From Flavobacterium sp. 5 (GTDB lineage: Bacteria > Bacteroidota > Bacteroidia > Flavobacteriales > Flavobacteriaceae): a DNA stretch of 64,000 nt. This document shows, in pieces, positions 9,757-18,512 of this stretch. The number at the start of each line of letters is the position of its first letter. Positions within the stretch are counted from its first letter, which is position 1. The position numbers and the translations under genes are program-made. The stretch lies in contig NZ_PHUE01000001.1 of NCBI RefSeq assembly GCF_002813295.1, positions 3,286,001 to 3,350,000 of the forward strand. The letters are read 5' to 3'. The notes beneath the pieces were generated by a model, which had not been told where the DNA came from, did no database searches, and saw only the letters and a list, made by a program, of their open reading frames with translations.

Positions 9757-10057
9757 ATATTCTTATTCCTGGTGGGAGTAGTTCTTTATAAGATGGATTT
9801 TTTTTGAAAAACACTACTGTTCTAGGGAGGATAGGTACTACTTTTAATTTTTTTTCAATGGCAATTTCCATGATGTTTTTTAGAAAATTAGAAATAAAAT
9901 CTTCGTCAGTGAAGTTTTCCGGAACATTAATCTTGGTTAGAAATATTTTTTTCTCTTGAAATGAATATTCTAAAGAAACTATTCCTGTTTCTACTTTTGT
10001 TTCAAATTGTCTGGCAAAAGCATTGTCTTTAATTTCTAATTTTGTTATCGTTTCCAT
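9755..10057 (-). CDS. Small GNAT-fold protein, YjdJ type
   Basis: A 100-residue protein with the pattern of the short YjdJ-type N-acetyltransferase family: a beta-rich start, then VPENFTDEDFISNFLKNI and a C-terminal VVPILPRTVVFFKKNPSYKE. The last part corresponds to the VxPxCPFVxxYIxxHPEY of homologs. It is shorter than classic GNATs, as is normal for this family, and its substrate is unknown. The usual cysteine in the CPF motif is replaced (ILPRT). It has its own well-formed promoter. Confidence 0.7.
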   Translation of the reverse strand: METITKLEIKDNAFARQFETKVETGIVSLEYSFQEKKIFLTKINVPENFTDEDFISNFLKNIMEIAIEKKLKVVPILPRTVVFFKKNPSYKELLPPGIRI

Positions 10058-10208
10058 TTTTGATGTTGTTGATGAAATGATGTGTAAATGTTTACGGAGT
10101 AGTGTTAAAATACTATAGCCATGTTTTTATTTATGTTCTAATTCCAAAAATAAATATTTTGGTTTATATCTGAATAAGTCGTTTGTGTAGTTTTGGTTGA
10201 ATAAAGTG

Positions 10209-10240
10209 CAAAGGTAATGATTTGATATTCAGTAACAAAA
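10209..10240 (-). promoter_or_regulatory. Promoter of the YjdJ-type gene; only feature in the 10058-10448 gap
   Basis: Read on the minus strand, TTTTG (10240-10236), a 19-bp spacer and TACCTTTG (10216-10209) form a textbook Bacteroidetes promoter. Transcription would start near 10203, giving a leader of about 145 nt. I see nothing else in the 390-bp gap; the plus-strand hydrolase at 10449 shows no convincing promoter. Confidence 0.65.
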
Positions 10241-10448
10241 GTTTTATGATTAACTTAGTAAACTAAATTTCAAAAGAGTTTGTGTAGTAGGTGTCAACGC
10301 TGTTTTGAATTTTGTAAAAAAAATCAATTTTTTCATAAAAAAGTAAGAGAAGTAATCAGTAGGAGAGGATAAAATTTTTAATTTTAAAGAATTATAAAGA
10401 AGAAGTTTTGCTTTAATTTATCTATGAATAAAATAAATGTAAATTATT

Positions 10449-11114
10449 ATGAATAAGATTCCGGTTTATTTTATGCCTGGTTTAGCGGCAAGTGTTGCCA
10501 TTTTTGAAAGAATAAAACTTCCTGAATCTGAATTTGAAATGATTTTTTTGGAATGGGAAATACCGAATATAAAGGAGACATTGTATGAATATGCCAAACG
10601 AATGACTGAAAAGATTGTGCACAAAAATCCAGTTTTGATTGGAGTTTCTTTTGGTGGTATTTTAGTTCAGGAAATGGCTCGTTTTATTGCGGTTCGAAAA
10701 GTTATAATTATTTCGAGTGCAAAAAGTAATTTGGAGTTTCCTCGAAGAATGGTTCTTGCTAAAAGTACAAAGGCATATAAATTGATTCCTATAAGTTTGG
10801 TTCAAAATATTGAGAGTCTTGCTAAGTTTTCTTTTGGGAAAAAAGTAAATGAAAGGCTTAAGTTGTATGAAAAATTTCTTTCAGTGCGGGATAAACGATA
10901 TTTGGATTGGGCAATTGAGCAGGTAATTTTATGGGATAGAACTACTGTTGATCTAGATGTAATTCATATTCACGGAGATGCAGATGATGTTTTTCCTATT
11001 AAGTACATTAAAAAATGTATTGTTGTGGCGGGAGGAACTCATGTTATGATTCTTAATAAATACCGATGGCTAAATACTAATTTGCCTCTGATTATTTTAG
11101 GGAGTGAAATTTAA
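10449..11114 (+). CDS. Alpha/beta hydrolase
   Basis: A compact 221-residue cytoplasmic hydrolase. The nucleophile elbow is GVSFGG (65-70, Ser67), the acid lies in HGDADDVFP near 176-184 and the catalytic His in GGTHVMI near 196. There is no signal peptide. The N-terminal YFMPGLAAS supplies the oxyanion loop. The size and motifs fit small carboxylesterase-like members of the fold, with no recognisable substrate. It converges on the thioredoxin-like gene, only 12 bp separating the stops. Confidence 0.8.
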   Translation: MNKIPVYFMPGLAASVAIFERIKLPESEFEMIFLEWEIPNIKETLYEYAKRMTEKIVHKNPVLIGVSFGGILVQEMARFIAVRKVIIISSAKSNLEFPRRMVLAKSTKAYKLIPISLVQNIESLAKFSFGKKVNERLKLYEKFLSVRDKRYLDWAIEQVILWDRTTVDLDVIHIHGDADDVFPIKYIKKCIVVAGGTHVMILNKYRWLNTNLPLIILGSEI

Positions 11115-11126
11115 AAATGTAATCAA

Positions 11127-11822
11127 TTAATTGGTAGTAAAGCTTTTGTTTTTAGTTACTGAATTAACAAGGTTTTCATTAATGTCTTTACTAAAATAAT
11201 TATAACTAGTTGTTATAGCTTCTTTAATTGGTGTTTTTAATTTGATTATATTGTCAAAGTGTTTAACATTGACCACGTTTTTATTTTCGTCAATGAAGAT
11301 AGAGGTTGGAAAGCCTAAGTTATGTTTGATTGTAGAAATTATATGTGAGTCTTTGGCGTAATACTCGTTTGCGTAACACACTTTTATATTGTCGCTAAAT
11401 TTGTAAGCGATATTTTTTATGTCGCTTTTTTTATCCCAAAATACCACAATGAATTGCAAATCATTTCTGTGTTCTTTTGCGAGTATATTTAATGCAGGAA
11501 TTTCACCTTTAGGAATAACGCACCATGAAGCGTAAGTGATTATAAATATAGGTTTGTTGATTCGGTTAATTTTCACATTTTTTTCTTTGTAAACTTTAAG
11601 GCTGAAATCATCAAATTTTGTTCCGATGAGCTTTGTTTTTACTAAAGAATCAAAAAGTTTTTTTCCTTCTTTTATATCGTTGCTTTCGTAAGCTTTGTTT
11701 GATGCTCTCTTGTAAGGGTTGATATTTCCTTTTATTGCGTCGGAAAAATATACAATTGTATCTTGGCTGTATGAGAAGTACATATTGAAAAGAAGCAATA
11801 AGGTGAGTATTTTTTTACACAT
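11127..11822 (-). CDS. Exported thioredoxin-fold protein with a single active-site cysteine
   Basis: A signal peptide (residues 1-19, ending FSYSQ) is followed by a helical region and a thioredoxin/TlpA-like fold from about residue 68. The active-site segment reads ITYASWCVIPKGEIPAL, which aligns with the WxxWCxPCRxExP of TlpA proteins, but the second cysteine is replaced: CVIP, with Cys101 only. The cis-Pro segment GFPTSIFID near 170 is kept. It should therefore lack normal disulfide exchange and may act as a monothiol or binding protein. Identification rests on the motif pattern. Confidence 0.65.
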   Translation of the reverse strand: MCKKILTLLLLFNMYFSYSQDTIVYFSDAIKGNINPYKRASNKAYESNDIKEGKKLFDSLVKTKLIGTKFDDFSLKVYKEKNVKINRINKPIFIITYASWCVIPKGEIPALNILAKEHRNDLQFIVVFWDKKSDIKNIAYKFSDNIKVCYANEYYAKDSHIISTIKHNLGFPTSIFIDENKNVVNVKHFDNIIKLKTPIKEAITTSYNYFSKDINENLVNSVTKNKSFTTN

Positions 11823-11930
11823 AAAATATTGAAATTAAGGGCTTTGGCAAAAATAAAAATGTTTATAACAATTTAATAACTTTATCGACTAACGGTTAAT
11901 AAATCCGTTTAAACGAGTTAAAGTTATATA

Positions 11931-11968
11931 AAAAAAGCGTTCTAAATTTAGTTAGAACGCTTTTTTTA
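11931..11968. terminator. Bidirectional terminator after the TPR gene
   Basis: Stem GCGTTCTAA/TTAGAACGC (11937-11945 and 11952-11960) flanked by an A run on the left and a T run on the right. It serves the minus-strand TPR gene that ends at 11984. Confidence 0.88.
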
Positions 11969-11983
11969 AAAGATATTGTATGA

Positions 11984-12499
11984 TTATATTTTTTTCATTT
12001 GCTCTTTCATCATTATGATTTGATCCTTAAGCATATTTTGTTTGTCTAATTTCTTGGCTTCGTTTAATAAAGCAGTAGCTTCGAGTTTTCTTCTACGGGT
12101 CATTGCTACACCTGCAAGATTTAATTTAGCAACTGCTAAATCCATATCCATAGATAAGCCAAGTTCGATTGCCTTTTTAAAATATTTTTCTGCTTGATTA
12201 ATATTAGTTTGAGAAAGCATGATTCCATGTAAATAATTGAAATATCCTTGTTGTTTTCTAACTAAAGCAGTTTCTGGATTTTTTATATAAGCAAGCCATT
12301 TTTTGGCGCCTTCAAAGTCTTGTTTTCTAAGTTTTAAAAAGGCAAGTAGGATAAGTTCGTTTTTGAAGTATAAAAAAATAGGTATTCCAGACAATAAAAT
12401 TAGAAAGATTCCGTTACCAATATTACTTTCCGTAAATTGCCAGATGCCAGTAATTATAATAAGTCCGGCGATAATAAGTTTAATATTTTTATGAAACAT
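11984..12499 (-). CDS. TPR-repeat membrane protein
   Basis: Two hydrophobic helices (about 7-24 and 28-46) anchor a 171-residue protein whose remainder carries tetratricopeptide-like helix pairs. An example is NINQAEKYFKKAIELGL near 94-110, followed by DLAVAKLNLAGVAMTRRRKLEATALLNEAKKL. The TPR part would face the cytoplasm or periplasm as a docking surface. No partner can be inferred. It is a single gene with its own terminator. Confidence 0.75.
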   Translation of the reverse strand: MFHKNIKLIIAGLIIITGIWQFTESNIGNGIFLILLSGIPIFLYFKNELILLAFLKLRKQDFEGAKKWLAYIKNPETALVRKQQGYFNYLHGIMLSQTNINQAEKYFKKAIELGLSMDMDLAVAKLNLAGVAMTRRRKLEATALLNEAKKLDKQNMLKDQIIMMKEQMKKI

Positions 12500-12563
12500 A
12501 ATGTATAGTTATTTATGGTTGCAAAGATAGTAAAAGGATTTAAAAATATTTTTTAAAAACTAC

Positions 12564-12594
12564 TTGCCAGAAAAAAAAAGTCTTTGTATATTTG
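12564..12594 (+). promoter_or_regulatory. rpmH promoter
   Basis: TTG at 12564-12566, a 20-bp spacer and TATATTTG at 12587-12594. Transcription should begin near 12601, about 65 nt before the rpmH ATG. Confidence 0.75.
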
Positions 12595-12667
12595 CACTCG
12601 GTTTTTGAGTAACGGTTATTCAAAAAGAAAATAGAGATTTTAATTAAGATTTTAAATATATAAAGCC

Positions 12668-12829
12668 ATGAGCAAAAGAACATTTCAACCATCGAAAAGA
12701 AAAAGAAGAAACAAACACGGATTTATGGATAGAATGGCTTCTGCTAATGGAAGAAAAGTTCTAGCGCGTAGAAGAGCTAAAGGAAGACATAAATTGACTG
12801 TTTCTTCTGAACCAAGACACAAAAAATAA
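12668..12829 (+). CDS. rpmH: 50S ribosomal protein L34
   Basis: A 53-residue, very basic protein, [19 protein letters not shown]..., with the conserved [19 protein letters not shown] core of L34. The C-terminal extension [12 protein letters not shown] is typical of Bacteroidetes. It has its own promoter and terminator. Confidence 0.98.
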
Positions 12830-12850
12830 TGTTTGTATAAACATCTATAA

Positions 12851-12882
12851 GGCGTTACTTTTTTTTAGTATCGCCTTTTTTT
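12851..12882 (+). terminator. Terminator after rpmH
   Basis: Imperfect stem GGCGTTAC/GTATCGCC (12851-12858 and 12868-12875, one mismatch) with a T-rich loop, followed by TTTTTTT. Confidence 0.75.
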
Positions 12883-12980
12883 ATACCCAAGCGGTACTGC
12901 TGTTCAAAAGTTTGATTTTTGATTTTTTCTAACAAATTTCAAATTCTAAGTGATAAAATATAACTACAATAATAAAAAAA

Positions 12981-15836
12981 ATGCCAAAAGACACATCCAT
13001 TAAATCCGTTTTAATAATAGGTTCAGGTCCGATTGTAATTGGTCAAGCATGCGAATTCGATTATGCTGGATCACAATCTGCTCGTTCGATCCGTGAAGAA
13101 GGAATTGAAGTAATTTTAATTAACTCCAATCCAGCTACAATTATGACAGATCCATCAATGGCGGATCATGTTTATTTGAAACCCTTAACGACAAAATCGA
13201 TTATTGAAATTCTTAAAGCACATCCACAAATCGATGCAGTTTTGCCAACAATGGGTGGACAAACAGCTTTGAATTTATGTTTAGAGGCTGACGAAAAAGG
13301 AATTTGGCAGGATTTCGGAGTAAGATTAATTGGTGTTGATGTAAACGCAATTAATATTACCGAAGATAGAGAGCAGTTTAAACAGCTTTTAGAGAAAATT
13401 AATGTACCAACTGCACCTGCAAAAACGGCTACTTCTTATTTAGAAGGAAAAGAGATTGCTCAAGAGTTCGGTTTTCCATTGGTAATCCGCCCTTCATTTA
13501 CACTTGGAGGAACTGGAGCTGCAATTGTTTATAAAAAAGAAGATTTTGATGAGCTTTTAACAAGAGGTCTTGAAGCTTCTCCAATTCACGAAGTTTTAAT
13601 TGATAAAGCTTTGATGGGATGGAAAGAATATGAGTTAGAGCTTTTGAGAGATAAAAATGATAACGTAGTAATCATTTGTTCTATCGAAAATATGGATCCA
13701 ATGGGAATTCATACTGGAGATTCAATCACGGTTGCACCAGCGATGACTTTATCTGATACAACATTCCAAAAATTACGTGACTATGCAATATTGATGATGC
13801 GTAGTATTGGGAATTTTGCAGGAGGTTGTAACGTACAGTTTGCAGTTTCGCCAGATGAAAAAGAAGATATCGTTGCAATTGAAATCAATCCACGTGTATC
13901 TCGTTCTTCTGCTTTAGCATCTAAAGCAACTGGTTATCCAATTGCAAAAATTGCTTCTAAATTAGCTTTAGGATATAACTTAGATGAATTGCAAAACCAA
14001 ATTACAAAATCTACTTCGGCTCTTTTTGAACCAACTTTAGATTATGTAATCGTGAAAATTCCACGTTGGAACTTTGACAAATTTGAAGGTGCTGACAGAA
14101 CTTTAGGACTTCAAATGAAATCAGTAGGTGAGGTAATGGGAATTGGACGTTCGTTCCAAGAAGCACTTCACAAAGCGACTCAATCTTTAGAAATTAAAAG
14201 AAATGGTATCGGTGCGGATGGAAAAGGATATAAAAACTACGAACAAATTATCGAGAAACTGACTTTTGCAAGTTGGGATCGTGTTTTTGTTATTTATGAT
14301 GCAATTGCAATGGGAATTCCGTTGAGCCGTATTCATGAAATCACAAAAATTGATATGTGGTTTTTGAAACAATACGAGGAACTTTATATTTTAGAAAAAG
14401 AAATTTCAAATTATAAGATTTCAAATTTACCAAAAGAGCTTTTACTTGAAGCGAAACAAAAAGGATTTGCTGACAGACAAATTGCTCACATGATGAATTG
14501 TCTGGAAAGTGAAGTGCATACTTTGCGTATGACAATGGATATTAACCGTGTATTTAAATTGGTTGATACTTGTGCAGCTGAGTTTAAAGCTAAAACACCT
14601 TATTATTACTCTACTTTTGAAGCTGAAATTGAAAAAGCAGACGGAACACGTTATGTTGACAATGAAAGTGTTGTAACTGATAAAAAGAAAATAATAGTAT
14701 TAGGTTCTGGACCGAACAGAATTGGACAAGGAATCGAGTTTGACTATTCTTGTGTTCATGGAGTTTTGGCAGCCAAAGAATGTGGATACGAAACAATTAT
14801 GATTAACTGTAATCCTGAAACTGTTTCGACTGATTTTGATACAGCTGATAAATTATACTTCGAACCAGTATTCTGGGAACATATTTATGACATCATTCAG
14901 CATGAAAAACCAGAAGGTGTAATTGTACAGTTAGGAGGCCAAACAGCTTTAAAATTGGCTGAAAAACTTTCTAAATACGGTGTAAAAATCATAGGAACAA
15001 GTTTTGACGCTCTTGATTTAGCAGAAGACAGAGGACGTTTCTCTGAATTATTGACAGAATTAAAAATTCCTTTCCCACAATTTGGAATTGCAGAAACTGC
15101 AGACGAAGCTTCGGCATTAGCAGATACTTTAGACTTCCCATTATTGATTCGTCCTTCTTATGTATTAGGAGGTCAGGGAATGAAAATTGTAATTAACAAA
15201 AAGGAACTTGAAGAACACGTTATCAATTTATTGAAAACGATTCCAGGTAACAAACTACTATTAGATCATTATTTGGCGGGAGCTATCGAAGCCGAAGCTG
15301 ATGCGATTTGTGATGCTGATGGTAATGTTTACATCATAGGTATAATGGAGCATATCGAGCCTTGTGGAGTACACTCAGGAGATAGTAATGCTACTTTGCC
15401 ACCATTCAACTTAGGTGAATTTGTGATGCAACAAATAAAAGATCACACTCATAAAATTGCTAAAGCTTTAAAAACGGTAGGTTTAATCAATATTCAGTTT
15501 GCGATAAAAGACGATACAGTTTATATTATAGAGGCAAATCCTAGGGCTTCTAGAACGGTGCCATTTATAGCAAAAGCTTACGGAGAACCTTATGTAAACT
15601 ACGCTACAAAAGTAATGTTAGGGCACAATAAAGTAACCGATTTTGATTTTAATCCTCAGTTAAAAGGATTTGCAATCAAGCAACCAGTTTTCTCTTTCAG
15701 CAAATTCCACAATGTAAATAAAGCATTAGGACCAGAGATGAAATCAACAGGAGAAAGTATCTTGTTTATTGATGACTTGAAAGATGATCAATTCTACGAA
15801 TTGTACTCTAGAAGAAAAATGTATTTGAGTAAATAA
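12981..15836 (+). CDS. carB: Carbamoyl-phosphate synthase large subunit, short form
   Basis: Makes carbamoyl phosphate from ammonia, bicarbonate and two ATP for pyrimidine and arginine synthesis. It has two homologous ATP-grasp halves: the first starts SVLIIGSGPIVIGQACEFDY, the second KIIVLGSGPNRIGQGIEFDY near residue 575. Both contain the RPSFTLGG / RPSYVLGG loops and EINPRVSRSS / EANPRASRT metal sites. At 951 residues it is about 120 shorter than E. coli CarB and ends in LGPEMKSTGESI...YSRRKMYLSK. The C-terminal MGS-like allosteric domain (UMP/ornithine site) is therefore missing. carA is not next to it. Confidence 0.96.
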   Translation: MPKDTSIKSVLIIGSGPIVIGQACEFDYAGSQSARSIREEGIEVILINSNPATIMTDPSMADHVYLKPLTTKSIIEILKAHPQIDAVLPTMGGQTALNLCLEADEKGIWQDFGVRLIGVDVNAINITEDREQFKQLLEKINVPTAPAKTATSYLEGKEIAQEFGFPLVIRPSFTLGGTGAAIVYKKEDFDELLTRGLEASPIHEVLIDKALMGWKEYELELLRDKNDNVVIICSIENMDPMGIHTGDSITVAPAMTLSDTTFQKLRDYAILMMRSIGNFAGGCNVQFAVSPDEKEDIVAIEINPRVSRSSALASKATGYPIAKIASKLALGYNLDELQNQITKSTSALFEPTLDYVIVKIPRWNFDKFEGADRTLGLQMKSVGEVMGIGRSFQEALHKATQSLEIKRNGIGADGKGYKNYEQIIEKLTFASWDRVFVIYDAIAMGIPLSRIHEITKIDMWFLKQYEELYILEKEISNYKISNLPKELLLEAKQKGFADRQIAHMMNCLESEVHTLRMTMDINRVFKLVDTCAAEFKAKTPYYYSTFEAEIEKADGTRYVDNESVVTDKKKIIVLGSGPNRIGQGIEFDYSCVHGVLAAKECGYETIMINCNPETVSTDFDTADKLYFEPVFWEHIYDIIQHEKPEGVIVQLGGQTALKLAEKLSKYGVKIIGTSFDALDLAEDRGRFSELLTELKIPFPQFGIAETADEASALADTLDFPLLIRPSYVLGGQGMKIVINKKELEEHVINLLKTIPGNKLLLDHYLAGAIEAEADAICDADGNVYIIGIMEHIEPCGVHSGDSNATLPPFNLGEFVMQQIKDHTHKIAKALKTVGLINIQFAIKDDTVYIIEANPRASRTVPFIAKAYGEPYVNYATKVMLGHNKVTDFDFNPQLKGFAIKQPVFSFSKFHNVNKALGPEMKSTGESILFIDDLKDDQFYELYSRRKMYLSK

Positions 15837-15855
15837 GACTCAAATTCTAATATTT

Positions 15856-15884
15856 AAAAAGCCTCGTTTTTCGAGGCTTTTTTT
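15856..15884. terminator. Bidirectional terminator after carB
   Basis: AAAAAGCCTCG - TTTTT - CGAGGC followed by a T run. The stem plus flanking A/T runs suit both carB and the convergent gene ending at 15900. Confidence 0.9.
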
Positions 15885-15899
15885 GTTAATCATTTTAAA

Positions 15900-16310
15900 T
15901 TAGAACTCAATTCTTAATGATAATGCGGGTTGAATATTCTGAGCTACTGAGATTTGATTAGGGGTTAGAATGGGATGGTAGTTTATCGATAAGGTTGCTG
16001 ATTTTCTAGCATTGCTTCCGGAACTTATAAAAAAAGGAATGCTTCCTAAAGCTACAAGTGGGCCTCCTAGCATTAAATAGCCGTATGCATCTGTAGAGTC
16101 GTTATTCCAGTCATCAAAAGTGCTGCTAAAACCGATGACTCCTACAATTGTGATACCAACTCCAGCAGAAAGTAAAACCCAACCTGTGGTCTTTTTATTT
16201 TTGCTTTTTTGAAGATAGTAATCTTTTGTAAATTCATTATTTGGGGTTGTTTGGCTTGCTACTTTTATCATAAAAAGCAAAGCTGTTGTAAGAAAAATAA
16301 ATTTTTTCAT
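15900..16310 (-). CDS. Exported small membrane protein of unknown function
   Basis: 136 residues: a signal peptide (1-19, ending VASQ), a short charged stretch, then two hydrophobic helices (TGWVLLSAGVGITIVGVIGF near 41-60 and GYLMLGGPLVALGSIPFFIS near 77-96). The C-terminus is a beta-like strand ending LSLRIEF. The last residue, phenylalanine, is a feature of outer-membrane proteins. I do not recognise a named family. A -7 TAACTTTG lies at 16428-16421 on the minus strand. The rest of the upstream stretch to 16532 shows nothing clear. Confidence 0.6.
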   Translation of the reverse strand: MKKFIFLTTALLFMIKVASQTTPNNEFTKDYYLQKSKNKKTTGWVLLSAGVGITIVGVIGFSSTFDDWNNDSTDAYGYLMLGGPLVALGSIPFFISSGSNARKSATLSINYHPILTPNQISVAQNIQPALSLRIEF

Positions 16311-16532
16311 AGCAGAAATTTTTTATGCCAACTCTTTCAGACTTACTATTATTTGTTCTCAATTCAAACTAGTTAGCTTTTAAATGTTTTTAAATGAAAA
16401 TGATTTTGATGGATTTATTACAAAGTTACTGATATATAGCTGTTTATGGTTGTTTATGGTTAAAAAATGATTTTACTATTTTAAATTATATTAATATTCT
16501 TGCAATGATCTAATTTTCTCCTTGTGGTAGGT

Positions 16533-16793
16533 TTATTCAATTGACAATTTTGTCTGTATAGATTTGTAAACCCCAGTAGCATCAAAAGTTTCATCAGTCT
16601 TTATAATCACTCCATTAATACTAATATCAAATTTTCCAGGAATTAATGAGGCTACTCGAAAGATCATTTGGTACGAAGCGTTTTTAGCAAGATTGATCAT
16701 ATATTCGCCCCAATCTCCTGCATCAGTAAAGCATACATTTTGAGAAGTACCTCCATCGGCTATTAGTGGCAGTTTATATGCATCCTTTATTAA
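16533..16793 (-). pseudogene. CBM6 carbohydrate-binding module remnant
   Basis: In a frame different from the upstream peptidase, the translation KLPLIADGGTSQNVCFTDAG DWGEYMINLAKNASYQMIFR VAS is clearly the middle and end of a family 6 carbohydrate-binding module. The usual N-terminal third (the IEAEDY region) is missing and no enzyme domain is attached. The only ATG in frame (16814) lies inside the peptidase coding sequence. I read this as a truncated leftover, perhaps brought next to the peptidase by deletion, although a coupled small gene cannot be excluded. Confidence 0.5.
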
Positions 16794-17553
16794 ATTCTTC
16801 CCAATTAAATTCAATGTCTTTGGGATATTTTATTTTTAATTCGGATTTGATTTGATTCTGCATTTGCTCAAATTCAAACCCATATATTTTATTAAAATTG
16901 TTATAGCCTTCTTTCCAAAGTTTAGAGAATTTATCAAACCCAAATGTGTCAATTAAATATTTTACTAAAAAAGCACTTTGTGTATAAGTAATCATATCAT
17001 TTGCAGAGTAAAAATCATTTGCAATTGTATTCATTGGAATTAATTTTCCGCTTTGCATAAAATATTGATATATCTCCTCTAAAGTATATTTGCTACAAGT
17101 TCCCCCAGCATATGTCGCTAGACCTTCATTCATCCAATGCGAACTTTCTGCGGTATCTCCCCATTTGTCCATGCTTATCATATGCATCATTTCATGTTTA
17201 ATCGGCGAATTTTGGTTTTTATGTATCATAAATATGATATCTCTTTCGAAAATGGCTAAGCCTTGTGCTCCCAATCCTGAATATTTAAGCATTTCTTTTC
17301 TTGAAGTCAAAAACTCAATTTCAATGACTTTTTTATATTCTTTTTCGTTGATTATGGCTAAGTCTTCTTTTATAGATTTTCTGCATAATTCTATGTCAAA
17401 TTCTCTTTCTTTATATGGAACGTTTGAATCAAAAAAATAAGTAATATTTTCAACAGTTTTGTGTTCTCTTATAACTTTTAACCATTCTTTATTTTGCCCG
17501 TTTATATAGTTAGATGTAATTAATATTGTTAATATAAAAAATATTTTTTTCAT
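16774..17553 (-). CDS. Exported gluzincin metallopeptidase (peptidase MA-like)
   Basis: A signal peptide (residues 1-19, NYINGQ) precedes a zinc peptidase domain. The HExxH motif is HEMMH at 120-124, and the downstream glutamate lies in WMNEGLATYAGG (Glu143), 19 residues after the second His, as in gluzincins. The ending YPKDIEFNWEEFNK is typical of the C-terminal helix of this family. At 259 residues it is a minimal catalytic domain. It would act in the periplasm or outside the cell. It lies directly beside the cassette array, but no palindromic site is seen on its 3' side. Confidence 0.75.
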   Translation of the reverse strand: MKKIFFILTILITSNYINGQNKEWLKVIREHKTVENITYFFDSNVPYKEREFDIELCRKSIKEDLAIINEKEYKKVIEIEFLTSRKEMLKYSGLGAQGLAIFERDIIFMIHKNQNSPIKHEMMHMISMDKWGDTAESSHWMNEGLATYAGGTCSKYTLEEIYQYFMQSGKLIPMNTIANDFYSANDMITYTQSAFLVKYLIDTFGFDKFSKLWKEGYNNFNKIYGFEFEQMQNQIKSELKIKYPKDIEFNWEEFNKGCI

Positions 17554-17590
17554 TTTTTTAAATTCTTTTATTTACTGTTTCTATGTTAAA

Positions 17591-17733
17591 TTGCCACTAG
17601 CGTTCTGGTACTATGCAAGGTTTGGGATTAAATAGGCTAGTTTTCCATTATACACAATTTTCCAAATACAAAACTATCTTTTAAATTAAGCCTAAAACCC
17701 CAATTACTACAAGGGCAGTTAGTGGTTGGCAAA
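17591..17733 (-). repeat. attC-like palindromic cassette site A
   Basis: A 143-bp imperfect palindrome. On the gene-sense (minus) strand it opens with TTGCCAACCACTAAC and closes with GCTAGTGGCAA, with long inverted arms and a conserved central segment shared with sites B-D. The GNAT stop (complement of 17719-17721) lies inside the opening core. The closing core is degenerate: GCTAGTG where GTTRRRY is expected. Confidence 0.75.
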
Positions 17734-18330
17734 TTTTTCTGTTTGTTTTTTTAGATCATTTTTTACATTTTCTATCCACTCACTTTTTACAATGCTTAAA
17801 ATTGTGGTATCAATAATTTTTCCTTCTGCGTCTTTACTAAAATTTCTTAAAACTCCTTCTACTTTACAGCCAATGCTTTTCATAGCATTAATACTTCTTT
17901 CATTTTTACTATTTGCACCAAATCCAATTCTTATAAATTGAAGTTTGTCAAAAGCAAGTTCAAGCAAAAGATATTTACAATGTTTATTTAACCCTGTTCC
18001 TTGGAATTTTTTACCATACCAAGTATAACCAATGTCAAGTCGATTAAATTCGTTAGAAATTGCATAAAATCTTGTCATACCTGCATATTCATTCATTCTT
18101 TTGTCAAAAACAATAAATGGATATTCTTTTTTATCAGCAAAATTCTTAATTGCAGTGTCAAAATAGTTTTCAAAATTATCCTTTCCGTTACCTCCATTAA
18201 AGTTAAATTTCCAAATTTCAGGTTCATTAATAGCATATTTTATTAGCATTTCTTTGTCAGAGAGTTCTAATGGTCTTAATAAAACATAATCATTCTCCAA
18301 AATATAATTTTTTGTAAAATCTAAATTCAT
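17719..18330 (-). CDS. GNAT acetyltransferase, RimJ/RimL type (cassette gene 1)
   Basis: A 203-residue Acetyltransf_3-type protein. It starts with LRPLELSDKEMLIKYA, carries GYTWYGKKFQGTGLNKH (acetyl-CoA loop Q-G-T-G near 130) and ends the fold with ANSKNERSINAMKSIGCKVE. Such proteins acetylate amines of small molecules or protein N-termini; the substrate is unknown. The ORF fills the space between palindromes A and B, starting 25 bp from site B and ending inside site A. The gene has no visible promoter of its own. Confidence 0.85.
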   Translation of the reverse strand: MNLDFTKNYILENDYVLLRPLELSDKEMLIKYAINEPEIWKFNFNGGNGKDNFENYFDTAIKNFADKKEYPFIVFDKRMNEYAGMTRFYAISNEFNRLDIGYTWYGKKFQGTGLNKHCKYLLLELAFDKLQFIRIGFGANSKNERSINAMKSIGCKVEGVLRNFSKDAEGKIIDTTILSIVKSEWIENVKNDLKKQTEKFANH

Positions 18331-18354
18331 TTGTTAGTTTTTTGGTTTCTTACT

Positions 18355-18487
18355 ACTTAACGTTCTGTTGCTACAAGAGGTTTGGGATTAAAGATGCGAG
18401 TTTTCCCCATTATGCACAAATTTTCCAAAAACAAAACCATCTTTAAATGCAGCTTAATGCTCTAATCTCTTGTAATGGCTGTTGGCA
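18355..18487 (-). repeat. attC-like palindromic cassette site B
   Basis: 133 bp. The gene-sense strand begins TGCCAAC (18487-18481) and ends GTTAAGT (18361-18355). The latter is a perfect match to the integron R' core GTTRRRY. The inner arms are ACAAGAGATT and AATCCCAAACCTCTTGT. The centre is about 90% identical to site D. Confidence 0.8.
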
Positions 18488-18512
18488 AGATGCCTTTCTT
18501 TTTGTTATCAAT

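Noticed and set aside
16533..17553. Peptidase gene as a sixth cassette
   Set aside because: No palindromic site is found on its 3' side; only site A abuts its 5' side, so membership is unsupported.
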